DNA of 64,000 nucleotides from Maylandia zebra (Eukaryota > Chordata > Actinopteri > Cichliformes > Cichlidae), in NCBI RefSeq assembly GCF_041146795.1, contig NC_135170.1:35980659-36044658 (forward strand), in the 5' to 3' direction. The position numbers and the translations under genes are program-made. Below the pieces are notes generated by a model. That model ran no database searches. It saw only the letters and a list, made by a program, of their open reading frames with translations, and was not told where the DNA came from. Of the stretch, positions 1 to 10,398 are shown in pieces. Position 1 is the stretch's first letter. The number at the start of each line of letters is the position of its first letter.

Positions 1-227
1 GGACCACTGGACCAGGAGTAGCAGCCTTTTGGAGCAACTTTAATGATCTGACCAATAATATGGCTCTTTGAGGTTACTATAGTAATGCATAGTGCAGTAT
101 GGCAGAAACCAACGTTCGCCTTCTTTATAGTTTTCCTCTGTGTGACAGAAATATTCTGTGTCTGCAGGAACCTGCAGTTCAGATGATTTCTGTAATCTCA
201 TAAAGGCATCAGCGTTTTTGTAAAGAG

Positions 228-360
228 GAAAGATAAGATAAAGTTTTCTTAGTCCCATATGTGGGAAATTATTTTGTTGCAGCAGAAAATGGACAGTACA
301 AGTTAAGTGCATCAAAAATTAAGACAAAAGCAATGGAATAGGATCAGATAAAATAGAATA
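228..360 (-). repeat. 3' tail fragment of a Rex1/CR1-type LINE
   Basis: The stretch opens with GATAAGATAA units followed by a diverged version of the 3' untranslated sequence seen at 33461-33836, with a TCCCAYAYGTGGGAAATT core. The tail units lie at the left, so the element points to the minus strand. Only the last 130 bases or so are present, as usual for 5'-truncated LINE insertions. Confidence 0.6.
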
Positions 361-494
361 AAATAGGACAGGTGAGACGAGATGAGAAATCATGGATCCT
401 CCTTAATTTTTCATAATTTTCTTCTCTAAATATATTCTGGAGCAAAACAAAGAAAAACCTGAATGTGAAAGTTTTTGTTTCTCTTTAGGAAACA

Positions 495-753
495 CTAAAG
501 CATAAAACAGTGAGAAGGTTTTAGGTCCCCACAAAAACCAGACCAGGAGCAGAGCCGCTTCTGCACCTCCCTCAGCTGTCTGCGCTCCTCTGGTACAACA
601 TGATGATCCTCTGACGATAGCTCCTCCCACAGCTGGCCCTCCATCGGCGGGTCGTGGTTGGCGTAGAAGTTCAGAGGCCTCCAGACAGAGTCGTAGTAAT
701 GATCGGAGAATGAGGCATAGTTCCTTCCTTGTGAGGAAACCGAAGGCAGAAAC
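495..753 (-). CDS. candidate coding exon of an unrecognised gene (probably the terminal exon)
   Basis: On the minus strand a good splice acceptor, TTTGTCCTGCAG, ends at 754 and opens a frame of about 85 codons to a TAG at 495-497. The peptide is rich in charged and aromatic residues (for example FSDHYYDSVWRPLNFYANHD, then WEELSSEDHH and PEERRQLREVQKRL). It reads like real coding sequence rather than a chance frame, and no transposon protein I know matches it. The last 20 residues or so are less convincing, so a donor may lie inside it near the CAGAAG codons. No upstream exon was found to the right. I do not recognise the family and assign no function. Confidence 0.42.
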
Positions 754-872
754 CTGCAGGACAAACAGGAAGTCCCCCAGGTTTCAGTCTTTGACACCTG
801 ATGTGGGTTTGAACTTTTTAAAATAAGGTGCAGCATTCTTGAGGACGAGGAGGTAATGATCCCTAAACCCAC

Positions 873-2470
873 TGAAACGATTTATGGACGTTTATTGAAC
901 ATCAACGTGAAAGATGATTACATCATCAGAGAGTGGAAGTCCCACATCAGCATCAGAGCACCGGTGCTCAGCATGTACGTCTCACGAACCCTGACATCAG
1001 CCAGCCGAGGCGACGACAGGAAACTGAGAAAGAAGCGGAGATGTTATTTTAACCCGAGCGTCCCACCGGCCCGATTTCAGATGATTGATAATTCATCACA
1101 GGTGGTGCTTTACTTGTGTGTCACGTAGGAGATGAAGCCTGGGTGGAGGAACCTGAAGTTTTCAGCTGCTTGGTGGCCAAAATGCTCCCAGGGTCTGCAG
1201 GAAACAGCAGATCTGGTTTAGTGACAGCAGCACAACAAAAACTCAGTGAGAGCATCAGCTCTGCTCAGCACGGCCAGCATGAGCCAACGTCGCCACCTGC
1301 AGGTGACACACCGTCATGACAACTCCTTCACTCCACAGGAATGACATCAGGAACATGTCTGATCACATCATCAGTGTGTCGCTGAGCCATGTGAACGCAA
1401 AGAGATGAAACTTTATTTTGAAGAGCCGAGCACAAGCACGACTGAAAAAAGTAATAAAATGACTGTTTCTGTTCCTCTGTCTGTAATCTGGACCGAAAAC
1501 ACCTGAAGCTTCACGGACCTGCAGAAGGACCCAGACCGGTCTTGTTGGTATACATGCATCAGTCTAATAAACTTAAACCTACACCATCCTCCCTGTTCTG
1601 CTATTCTAAACAGTACCTGGAAGCAGACTGCTTGGTCGAGTTAACCTCCTGAACTATCTACAACACATGGTGAAAACCTGAAATTAAGACAGAGAAGAGG
1701 TGAGACATGGTCATTACAGATTACTGATGACAGATTTAGATATATTTTCATAAACCATTCATTTGCCACATCAAAAATATTTTTTCTGACATGGCAACCT
1801 TTAAAAAGTGAAAGGAAACAGAAAGACAGGTGAGAAAGAATAAAACTTAACTGACTTTTTGATGGCATTTTACACACAGCACTGGTGCAGAATCTAGAAA
1901 GTGTGGGAAAATACTGGCATCATGTACAGTACTTACTGAAGAAATTATGATGGGACCCTAAAAAAATTACTATGTACAATAATGGATTTCTATGCATTGA
2001 TGAAAACGTTTGTTGTAAGATTCAGATAATTATTTATTAAAAGCGAGACATTTTAAATGAGAATAAGAAAGAAAAGTATTTCTTTGTGCCCCCCTCTCCC
2101 TGTTAATGCCCTACATGCCCCCCTGGCAACACTTTGCTAGACCCGCCCCTGCACAGTTACCAGCTGTCAGCTACATAAAAAAGGATCCTGGTGTTATTTG
2201 TCTCTCAGAAACTGTTCATAACTTCAACTCATTCATGTCACCTAAAAGGTAAACCTGTTTCTCCATCACAGCTCTGATGATCCAGTAAGGACATCTCCTG
2301 GTTTCATCTTCATGTTTCCCTCTCACCAGATATCCAAACCAACATCATGACCAGCAGCTTTACAGCTGTGGCTCCAGCAAACATCAGCTGATACTAGAAA
2401 TTAATATTAAATAAATTCTAACAACAGCTGATCAAGCTTTAACGTGCTGCTGTTGTTTAGCGCGACATCC
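873..2470. other. no gene recognised
   Basis: Short frames of up to 90 codons exist on both strands, but none has credible splice sites or a recognisable motif. Positions 2090-2155 resemble a dispersed fish repeat rich in C runs. Nothing else is supported. Confidence 0.5.
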
Positions 2471-2475
2471 GCTGG

Positions 2476-3212
2476 TGTCACAGTCTGGCGAGGGCAGACT
2501 GTATGAATTGAGAAAAGGACCCAAAACGCAGACTCCAAGGAACAGGGAACAGAACTTGGAATGTTAACAAAAAGCGAGCCGTTTAATATGGCTGGTAGAA
2601 AAGGTACAAACAAAGGGCAAGGCAAACTGAAGCAAAATTAACACAAACCTAAACTGGGGAATCTAAACAAACAATAAGAAAAACCTAGACAAGAAACTTG
2701 GAAGCATGGCATGGACAACAGACGACCTGACAATCACACACTGAAAACAGAGGACTTAAATACACAGGAGGTGATTAGGGGAAGTGGAGACACATGAGGA
2801 AACAGCTGACTAGGATAAACATAATGATGCACAGGCAAGAGTAAAACTAACCGCATGAGCACAGAACACAAGACCCCTTTTCAAAATAAAACAGGAAACA
2901 TGCAGACTTAGACACGACAACCAGAACTTGACAACGTAAGACACAGACATGAAACGCATGAAGAGCAGGGGAGATTTAACATGGTTGGAAACGGAGGGGG
3001 AAATAATAACTAGAAACACTTAGGCATGATAATACAAACTTGATAACATAAGACATGAACATAAGACAGCATGAAACATGAAGGGTGAGGGGAAGCTTAA
3101 ATACAGGGGAAGAAAACACAAGGAGTCTAATAACCAAATGAACTTAGATAACCTAATGAACAAAATAAACTCAAACTTAAAACGCTGGGTCAAAAGACCC
3201 AGGACCATGACA
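2476..3212 (-). mobile_element. solo LTR-like element (fossil), 737 bp with 5-bp target duplication
   Basis: On the minus strand the element starts TGTCATGG and ends in TGTGACA, the TG...CA form of an LTR, and it is flanked on both sides by GCTGG (2471-2475 and 3213-3217). Fixed-length 5-bp duplications are typical of LTR retroelement integrases. No internal gag/pol lies beside it, so it looks like a solo LTR left by recombination between the two LTRs. The family is not resolved (gypsy-like is a guess). Small open frames inside it are not genes. Confidence 0.6.
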
Positions 3213-3217
3213 GCTGG

Positions 3218-3980
3218 TTTCCTCTTTCTGGCGCAAAATGAGCGATAAACAAACAAGAGAGCCGATCAGCTGATCATTGATCAGTTTCATGATTGAAGTA
3301 GAAACAGGAGAGGGAGGGGGGAGGATGAGAGGAGAAGAGGCAGCTGTGCAGCAAAGACAGAATAACTCCAGCTTTGTGTCTTTTTCATTGCAGCTGAAGT
3401 CCGGGACAAACTGCTCTTTTTCAGCTCAACATGACACGGGTAATATTTTCTCTGAATGCAGACGATTCAGTTTTTTACAGGACGGTTGGAAACTCTAATA
3501 ATTAACCTTATGAATAAAATAAGATAAATAAAGTTCACTATCAGTAACATCACAGCTGTATATAAACTCCGTCATGCTAGCTCACGCAGTACGACTTATT
3601 GTAACTGACTGTAAAAAGTCAGCACAACAAAAATAAACTCCACCTAAACCTGGTTTATATCTGACCAGAGAGACTGCAGGTCATAACTTCTTACCTGAAG
3701 TTCAGTTCACCGCCTCGGGTCTCTGCTCCTGCCTTTCCCTCATCCACCTGCCAGCGTGTTGCATCTGCTGCCTCCACCACTTGCTAATGTTACTGAATCT
3801 GTGGAAGCTCTGCCATAGCCACCACCAAACAACTGAGTTATTTTACACACCTCCCTTCATCTGGCCAATCCTCCACCTTTCACTGTTTACACCGTTACGG
3901 AAAAAACGGAAAAAAACCCCCATCGGCCCATAAAAACGAAAAATCACCATCGGCCCACCGGGCCAGTCCAGCTATGCTCA
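3218..3980. other. no gene recognised
   Basis: A mixed-composition stretch with a G/A-rich patch at 3297-3345. No credible exon or repeat family was recognised except the transposon end that follows it. Confidence 0.45.
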
Positions 3981-4038
3981 TATTTCGTAGTTTAAATAGG
4001 TAACGGCGGTACATGTACTCTGTTACTCCCCAACACTG
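3981..4038. mobile_element. terminal fragment of a hAT-type element
   Basis: The segment matches the right end of the complete element at 51426-52398, sharing AACGGCGGTACATGTA and the terminal CCCCAACACTG. No matching left end or 8-bp duplication was found upstream, so only one terminus survives here. Confidence 0.6.
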
Positions 4039-4306
4039 TAAGAGACTTTAGAGGAGAGCCTTTGTTTGGTGAAGTCACTCATGTCTTGCCACAGGCTGTT
4101 AATGAGTCTGTCTTCATGTTTGTGAGGATTCTGAACGTCAGCTGCTTCGAGGACCATTTTTATGCAGCAGAAAGATCAAACGAATATGAACTGCTTATAT
4201 GTGCCGAAATTTCTGATTTTCCACTTTATATATATAACGACAAGCTTTGATACAAATAAGCTGTATTTGAACACAACCTGGATGGTATATTCGCCAAAAT
4301 GTAAAA

Positions 4307-7000
4307 ATGTTTTTCTGTTTGCATGCAACTGCACATTTGTTGAATGTTTACAATTTGTTGAAGATGACAACTGTTACCTTTGAAAGAATTGCATTCATGT
4401 ATTTTCTGGACATGATTATTTCAGAGCATATTTATGATAACTGCACTATTTTTTGTTTTTCTATTCTATTCGGTAAGAGGAAAGGAGGGGGACTGGCAGT
4501 TTTTGTGAACGACAGATGGTGTAACCCTGGGCACATCACTGTAAAAGAACAACTCTGCAGCAGAGACATTGAGCTGTTAGCCGTTAGCATGCGTCCGTAC
4601 TACCTGCCCCGGGAGTTCTCGCATGTTATCGCGATAACAGCGTATGTCCCCCCCTCGGCCAACGCGGATGCAGCCTGTGACTCTCTCCACTCTGTGGTCA
4701 GCAGACTGCAAACACAATCTCCGAGAGCCCTTCTCATAATATCAGGGGACTTCAATCATGCCTCACTGGACTCCACACTGCCCACCTTCACCCAGTATGT
4801 GACCTGCCCAACCAGAGTCAATAAAACACTGGACTTACTGTATGCCAATGCAGAAGAGGCATACAGTTCATCACCTCTCCCTCCCCTGGGCAGATCTGAT
4901 CACAACCTGGTGCACCTTGTCCCTGTGTATGAGCCCTTAGTGCGCAGGGAGCCACCAGCCACCCGCACAGTACAGAGATGGTCAGAGGAGAGCGAGGAGG
5001 CTCTTAAGGACTGTTTTGAGTCGACTGTGTGGGAGGTGATTTGTGATGACCACGGAGAGGACATCGACAGCCTTACTACATGCATTACTGACTATATAAA
5101 CTTCTGTGTGGATAACACTGTACCTACCAGGACTGTACGGTGTTTCTCCAACAACAAACCTTGGACTACCCCAGAAATTAAAACCGTCCTCAAGCAGAAG
5201 AGGAGGGCCTTCAAATCCAGAGACAAAGAGGAGTTGAAAAGGGTGCAGAGAGAGCTGAGGGGACTGATAAGGAATGGGAAGGAGAGCTACAGGCAGAAGA
5301 TGGAGAACCAGCTTCAACAAAACAACGTTGGTGAAGTCTGGAGAGGCCTCAGAACCATCTCAGGCCACAAACAGCAGAACTCTCTGCCTGGGAGGGATGT
5401 GAGATGGGCAAATGAACTGAATCATTTCTTCAACAGATTTGATTCAACCATGAGACAGTCTGCAACATCAGCTGCAGACTCACCCACCCCCACTGCTGCT
5501 GTTCCACCTCAGACACTTCACACCTCCTCTATTCACCCTGCTCACTCCCCCCCACCCCCAACAACAGCATCCAATACACACTCAACACAAGGCTCCAGCC
5601 TGTCTCTCTCAACCACCCAGGTTAGGAGGGAACTGAGGAGGATTAATGGCAAGAAGGCAGCGGGTCCAGATGGCATCAGCTCGAGGGTCGTCAGGTCCTG
5701 CGCGGACCAACTGTGTGGGGTGATGGAGCACCTCTTCAACCTGAGCCTGAGGTTGGGAAGAGTCCCACAGCTCTGGAAAACCTCCTGTGTTGTACCAGTG
5801 CCAAAGACTTCACGCCCCAAGGACCTCAACAGCTACAGGCCGGTGGCTCTGACATCCCACCTGATGAAGACCCTGGAGCGGTTGGTCCTGGCTCAGCTTC
5901 GGCGCCTAACAAGCTCATCACTGGACCCACTTCAGTTTGCCTACCAGCCTGGCATTGGAGCGGATGATGCCGTCATTCACCTCCTACATCGTTCCCTCGC
6001 TCACCTGGAGACCGCTGGAAGCACTGTGAGAATCATGTTCTTTGATTTCTCCAGTGCCTTCAACACCATTCTTCCCTCGGTTCTAAAGGACAAGCTGGTG
6101 AACTCTGGAGTGGACCATCACCTCACTACCTGGATCCTGGACTACCTCACCGACCGACCACAGTATGTGAGGGCTCAGGGCTGTGTGTCGGACAGGGTCG
6201 TCTGCAGTACGGGGGCCCCACAGGGAACGGTTCTGGCTCCGTTCCTCTTCACCATCTACACTGCAGACTTCTCCCACAATTCCACCCAGTGCTTCCTGCA
6301 GAAGTTCTCTGATGACTCTGCAATAGTCGGCCTCATCACTGATGGGGACGACAAGGAGTACAGAGGACTGACTCAAGACTTTGTGGACTGGTGCCAGCTG
6401 AACTACCTCCAGATCAACGCCAGTAAAACCAAGGAGCTGGTGGTAGACTTCCGCAGGCACAAGCATTCTCCACTGCAACCACTGAACATCCAAGGTATGG
6501 ACATTGAGGCTGTGGACAGCTACAGGTACCTTGGTGTTCATCTGAACAATAGACTGGACTGGACTCATAACTCAGACGCCCTCTACAGGAAAGGGCAGAG
6601 CAGGCTGTACCTGCTGCGGAGACTCAGGTCGTTTGGAGTGGAGGGCCCACTCCTGAAGACCTTCTATGACTCTGTGGTGGCTTCTGCTATCTTTTATGGC
6701 GTGGTCTGCTGGGGCGGCAGCATCTCTGCTGGGGACAGGAAGAGACTGAACAGGCTGATCCGAAGGGCCAGCTCTGTTCTAGGATGCCCTCTGGACCCAG
6801 TGGAGGTGGTGAGTGACAGGAGAACGGCGGCTAAGCTGTCATCCCTGATGGACAACGTCTCCCACCCCATGCAGCAGACTGTGACAGCACTGAGCAGCTC
6901 CTTCAGTGGGAGACTGCGGCACCCACGGTGTGGGACGGAGAGATTTCGCAGGTCTTTCCTCCCCACTGCTGTCAGACTCCACAACAAAGACTTTAACTGA
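4307..7000 (+). CDS. LINE ORF2-type protein: endonuclease plus reverse transcriptase (Rex1/CR1-like)
   Basis: An 897-codon frame without a stop. A truncated apurinic-type endonuclease domain starts near residue 56 (KGGGLAVFVND), with GDFN near residue 147 and SDH near residue 197. A linker follows, then reverse transcriptase from about residue 448 (KKAAGPDGISS), with [24 protein letters not shown] near 636 and the catalytic FSDD near 667. A C-terminal region ends at a TGA at 7000. The first 160 codons or so of the usual endonuclease are missing. The opening 55 codons look like flanking DNA read through by chance, so the true LINE sequence begins near 4471. Such enzymes nick target DNA and copy LINE RNA in place. 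The reverse transcriptase part looks whole; this copy cannot have a complete endonuclease. Confidence 0.85.
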   Translation: MFFCLHATAHLLNVYNLLKMTTVTFERIAFMYFLDMIISEHIYDNCTIFCFSILFGKRKGGGLAVFVNDRWCNPGHITVKEQLCSRDIELLAVSMRPYYLPREFSHVIAITAYVPPSANADAACDSLHSVVSRLQTQSPRALLIISGDFNHASLDSTLPTFTQYVTCPTRVNKTLDLLYANAEEAYSSSPLPPLGRSDHNLVHLVPVYEPLVRREPPATRTVQRWSEESEEALKDCFESTVWEVICDDHGEDIDSLTTCITDYINFCVDNTVPTRTVRCFSNNKPWTTPEIKTVLKQKRRAFKSRDKEELKRVQRELRGLIRNGKESYRQKMENQLQQNNVGEVWRGLRTISGHKQQNSLPGRDVRWANELNHFFNRFDSTMRQSATSAADSPTPTAAVPPQTLHTSSIHPAHSPPPPTTASNTHSTQGSSLSLSTTQVRRELRRINGKKAAGPDGISSRVVRSCADQLCGVMEHLFNLSLRLGRVPQLWKTSCVVPVPKTSRPKDLNSYRPVALTSHLMKTLERLVLAQLRRLTSSSLDPLQFAYQPGIGADDAVIHLLHRSLAHLETAGSTVRIMFFDFSSAFNTILPSVLKDKLVNSGVDHHLTTWILDYLTDRPQYVRAQGCVSDRVVCSTGAPQGTVLAPFLFTIYTADFSHNSTQCFLQKFSDDSAIVGLITDGDDKEYRGLTQDFVDWCQLNYLQINASKTKELVVDFRRHKHSPLQPLNIQGMDIEAVDSYRYLGVHLNNRLDWTHNSDALYRKGQSRLYLLRRLRSFGVEGPLLKTFYDSVVASAIFYGVVCWGGSISAGDRKRLNRLIRRASSVLGCPLDPVEVVSDRRTAAKLSSLMDNVSHPMQQTVTALSSSFSGRLRHPRCGTERFRRSFLPTAVRLHNKDFN

Positions 7001-7294
7001 TCAAGCACACACATCCATACATATGCAATAATACTAAGTGCAATAATCTTTTCTGTCATCGTTGTATTTTTACTCAGTTGTATATAGTATTTGTATTTGT
7101 ATTCTATTCTTATCTTATTGTATATTTATTTTATTTTATTCTACTGTATATAGTATTTTATTTTATTCTATTCTGTACAGTTGTGTACTGTATTTATTCT
7201 TATTGTATTCTAATTTTTGCCTCATAACTTTTGCACTGTCCACTTCCTGCTGTGACAAAACAAATTTCCCACGTGTGGTTATCTTATCTTATCT

Positions 7295-7324
<30 letters not shown>
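4471..7324 (+). mobile_element. 5'-truncated Rex1/CR1-like LINE with CTTAT-repeat tail
   Basis: The element comprises the coding region, a 3' untranslated region of about 275 bp and a pure CTTAT tail at 7278-7324. Its 3' part is nearly identical to 33461-33836 (opposite strand), and shorter copies of the same tail lie at 228-360 and 45315-45370. It is the youngest-looking LINE in the window because the frame is open throughout. The name Rex1/CR1-like rests on reverse transcriptase motifs and the simple-repeat tail. Confidence 0.8.
7278..7324 (+). repeat. CTTAT pentanucleotide tail of the LINE
   Basis: About nine CTTAT units directly follow the LINE 3' untranslated sequence. They are the element's own tail rather than an independent microsatellite. 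Confidence 0.85.
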
Positions 7325-7325
<1 letters not shown>

Positions 7326-7424
7326 TTCTATTTTTGACATTTAACAATCTAGAGTTAGAAAGTTAGCCAGATATTAATTCTGTTTGATTCTTTCAAATAG
7401 AAATTGTTTTGGCATTTAGTAATA

Positions 7425-7668
7425 CAGGGGTCCCTCATTTATCGCGGGAGTTCAATTCAATTCAATTTTATTGATATAGAGCCAAATCACAACAAAAGTC
7501 GCTTCATAGGTACAGAGACAAACCCAACAATCATATGACCCCCTGTGAGCAGCACTTTGGTGACAGCGGGAAGGAAAAACTCCCTTTTAACAGGAAGAAG
7601 GAAAGAAAAGAAAGAAAAGAAAGAGTTACGTTCTAAAGACAACCCGCGTTATAGCGAGGCACCACTGC
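7425..7668. mobile_element. short MITE of about 75 bp interrupted by an L2 tail
   Basis: The left end CAGGGGTCCCTCATTTATCG and the right end (reverse complement CAGTGGTGCCTCGCTATAAC) form an imperfect inverted repeat of about 24 bp, both continuing into CGCGGG. About 75 bp belongs to this element; the rest is the L2 insertion at 7453-7622. The superfamily is unresolved and no clear target duplication was seen. Confidence 0.55.
7453..7622 (-). mobile_element. L2-like LINE 3' end, 170 bp, with GAGTT target duplication
   Basis: The TTCAA-unit tail followed by TTTATTGATATAGAGCC and the AAAACTCCCTTTTAACAGGA segment is the 3' end of the L2-like family (compare 31938-32420). It is flanked by GAGTT at 7448-7452 and 7623-7627, a short target duplication that fixes both ends. 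It lies inside the MITE at 7425-7668, so it is the younger of the two. Confidence 0.7.
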
Positions 7669-9500
7669 ACAGCCTTGGTTAACACTGAATTTATTTTAAT
7701 TTAGAAGATTCTGAAAACTGTTGTTTATTCAGCTTGTAATAAATGATAATATGCCAACTGTACACATCTTTTTCTCCCGTTTAAAAAAAATGAAATGTAC
7801 ATATTTAACACATCATTAAAGAAGCAGACACATTAATTGTGTTCAAATTGACACATCTTGACACATTTTGCTTTTAGCATTTACAAATGGAAGTGAAATA
7901 AGTCTCAGCTATGTTGATCACAGAAGCTGATGTGGATCAGCCCTCATCGTGGCTGCAGACACTTCAGGTCACTTCACCCTTTGACCTCAGCCTGTGTCAG
8001 ACGTTTCAAACCCAGACAGACCAGCAGGTGTAGTTTCTCCTGTGGCCGCCAGAGGGCAGACGTTCAGTAAACAGCTGCACTGCTCCTCAGAGTCCCACAT
8101 CCTCAAACCAGGAGGCGGGCTCAGTGCTGGGGAGGAGCTGGACCATCAGAGAGGAGGGGGTTATCAGAAGTGAGGAGAGGAGCGCGCTCAGTCAGGACGG
8201 CTCACTGCTCCTCTGAGCATCACAGGAGTTCCTTCCTCCCTCCTCCTACCGAGGGTCTTTCATCCTGCAGCTTCAGCAGCTGCAGATAAACAGCTTCCCT
8301 GTGGGCATCAATGCAGAGTTTGTGATTCTGGTTTGACACACACAGTTAGGCTCTAAAGCAGCCCTCACTCAGTCTTCTTTGCTCTGCCTCAAACAGTCCG
8401 AACACAAAGTGCTGCATGCAGGTCATTTCTGTTCTGCTGCTCATTAAAGACTCAACAAACTGCTTTTTTACATGAAACATGTTTCAAACCAGAGCTTCCG
8501 ACAGTGAAAGCCTCGTCAGCGTCAACCTGCATGTTCAGTGCGAGCAGCTGGGTGTTCTTAAAAGGAAAGAAAAAGTGTGCAGGAAATATTTGTGTTTGTT
8601 CTTGCATGTAGAGTTCGGTATGCTGATACACTTCTCTGAAAGCCCAAAGGCAAGCACAGACACGGCCTAAAAATATTTTTTTCTTGCAACGACTAAAGAT
8701 TTTATCTGTAGGAGTAAAGAATCCTGCCATGCTCTGTGAACTGAAGAAACTGTTTTTCATCTGAATTTCAAGACAGAACTGAGACGTGTGGTTTGAATCA
8801 GCTGACTGTGTAACAGTCTGTAACAACACAGACACAAAATGCTTTTTTAATGTACACACAGTTCATGAAGCACGTATGGAATAATTTGCCTTCATGTACA
8901 TAAATTGGAGTGCTTTTGATTTGATGGAGGACCAAAGATCACAGAGAATAAGTAGTGCTTTACTTTTACTGCAGGTTTCCAACCGTGTAAACAGAACATT
9001 TGCACAAAGACTGAAACCAGCAGCACTGACGGAACAATGTCGGCCTTTTGGGTCTTACATGGATGGTTATTAAAAGTGTTCTGCAGGACATGGTTGTCTT
9101 TGTTCTCACAGGTAGGTTTATTCAGTCACATGACTCTGACATGTTAACACACTTCCCTGGAAAAAGGGCAAAGACAAGTACAGACAGAGTAATTAAACTC
9201 ACTTCAATACCACAGCTAAAGGTCAATTTATCTGCTGCAGCAAAACAAACACTGTGCCGTTTTTCATCTGAATTTCAGGGGAGAACTGAGACGTTCTTCA
9301 GAATCATTTCAACACCTTTTTGATGTCTGTGTTCATTCATTTTACAGAACGTGTAAAAAGATAAGCTACATTCAATATTTGCGATATGAATAATCTGAGA
9401 CTATAGCAAACAAAATAAGCATTTTAATCATTTAATCATCGTACAAAAGTACACGTCTGTTAGCAGAGCTGAGTGTGAAAAGTAATCTGCTGACATTCAT
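7669..9500. other. no gene recognised
   Basis: Positions 8090-8300 are G+C and purine-rich with a GGAGGCGGGC box and could be a promoter or 5' UTR, but no coding exon is supported. Frames at 8452-8859 (minus) and 9048-9323 (plus) lack recognisable motifs and are not called. Confidence 0.4.
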
Positions 9501-9520
9501 GAGCTGTGGGCAGGTTCCTG

Positions 9521-9915
9521 CTACACACTGATGTGAATGTGATGAAGATATGAATTACAGTCGTCCAGCCTGGAAGTAATAAATGCATGAACTAGTTTTT
9601 CAGCGTCACTCTGAGACAGGATATTTCTAACTTTAGAGATGTTGCACAAAATGGAAGAAAGTAGTCTTACATATTTGTTTAATATGTGCATTGAAGGACA
9701 TGTCCTGGTCAAAAATGACTCCAAGGTTCCTCACAGTGTTACTGGAGGCCAAGGTAATGCCATCCAGAGTAAGAATCTGCTTAGATACCATATTTCTAAG
9801 CTTTTCAGGGCCGAGTACAATAACCTCAGTTTGATCTGAATTAAGAAGCAGAAAGTTAGCGGCCATCCAGGTCTTTATGTCTTTAAGACATTCCTGCAGT
9901 TTAACTCATTGGTGT
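9521..9915 (-). mobile_element. L2-like LINE reverse transcriptase fragment
   Basis: On the minus strand the segment encodes MAANFLLLNSDQTEVIVLGP, then ILTLDGITLASSNTVRNLGV and FITSRLDDCNSYL. This is the region just after the catalytic motif in the same L2-like family as 32447-33460. The frame shifts once within the segment; it is a dead fragment. Confidence 0.75.
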
Positions 9916-9989
9916 GTGTTATCTAGCACTGAAAGATAAAATAGAATGGACACCACAAGCTGGTTTCGTTAACATCTTTGTAAGACGGT

Positions 9990-10100
9990 TCAGCGTTCAA
10001 AAATAGTCTCGGTGTGTAGGGACGGTACCTTGCTCAGGGTAGCCATTCAGTGGATTCGAACCCCCGACCTTGCCATTATGGGGCACTACTCTACCTCTAA
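9990..10100 (-). repeat. tRNA-derived SINE-like fragment
   Basis: The minus strand carries GGGTTCGAATCCACTGAATG, which contains a perfect tRNA B-box (GGTTCGAATCC), followed by the CTACCCTGAGCAAGGTACCG segment common in fish SINEs. The A-box region is poor and no cloverleaf forms, so this is a SINE fragment and not a tRNA gene. Confidence 0.5.
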
Positions 10101-10398
10101 CTATCCTCCTTTATCTTTGTTAAACTGTACAGCCCAGGCACAAAACAGTGTGAAAAATCAAAAGTGACAACAGAGGCAGAGGGACCTGCTGAAATGCCTG
10201 AAATCCTCAGTAAATAAGGCGATGCTTCCCTGAGCACGCACCGTTATAAGTGATTTATCACCAAAAGTATTTTAAGTACAGACATGGAATCAGAATCAGG
10301 ATGCTTCATTGATCGCAAAAACAATTATGTGGTCACAGCTGCTCCAAGACAATAAGAACTAAATGAAATAATACAAAATATTACAAAGTTACAAAATA

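Noticed and set aside
9990-10100. Possible tRNA gene (B-box on the minus strand)
   Set aside because: No proper A-box or cloverleaf; the downstream sequence matches a fish SINE body.
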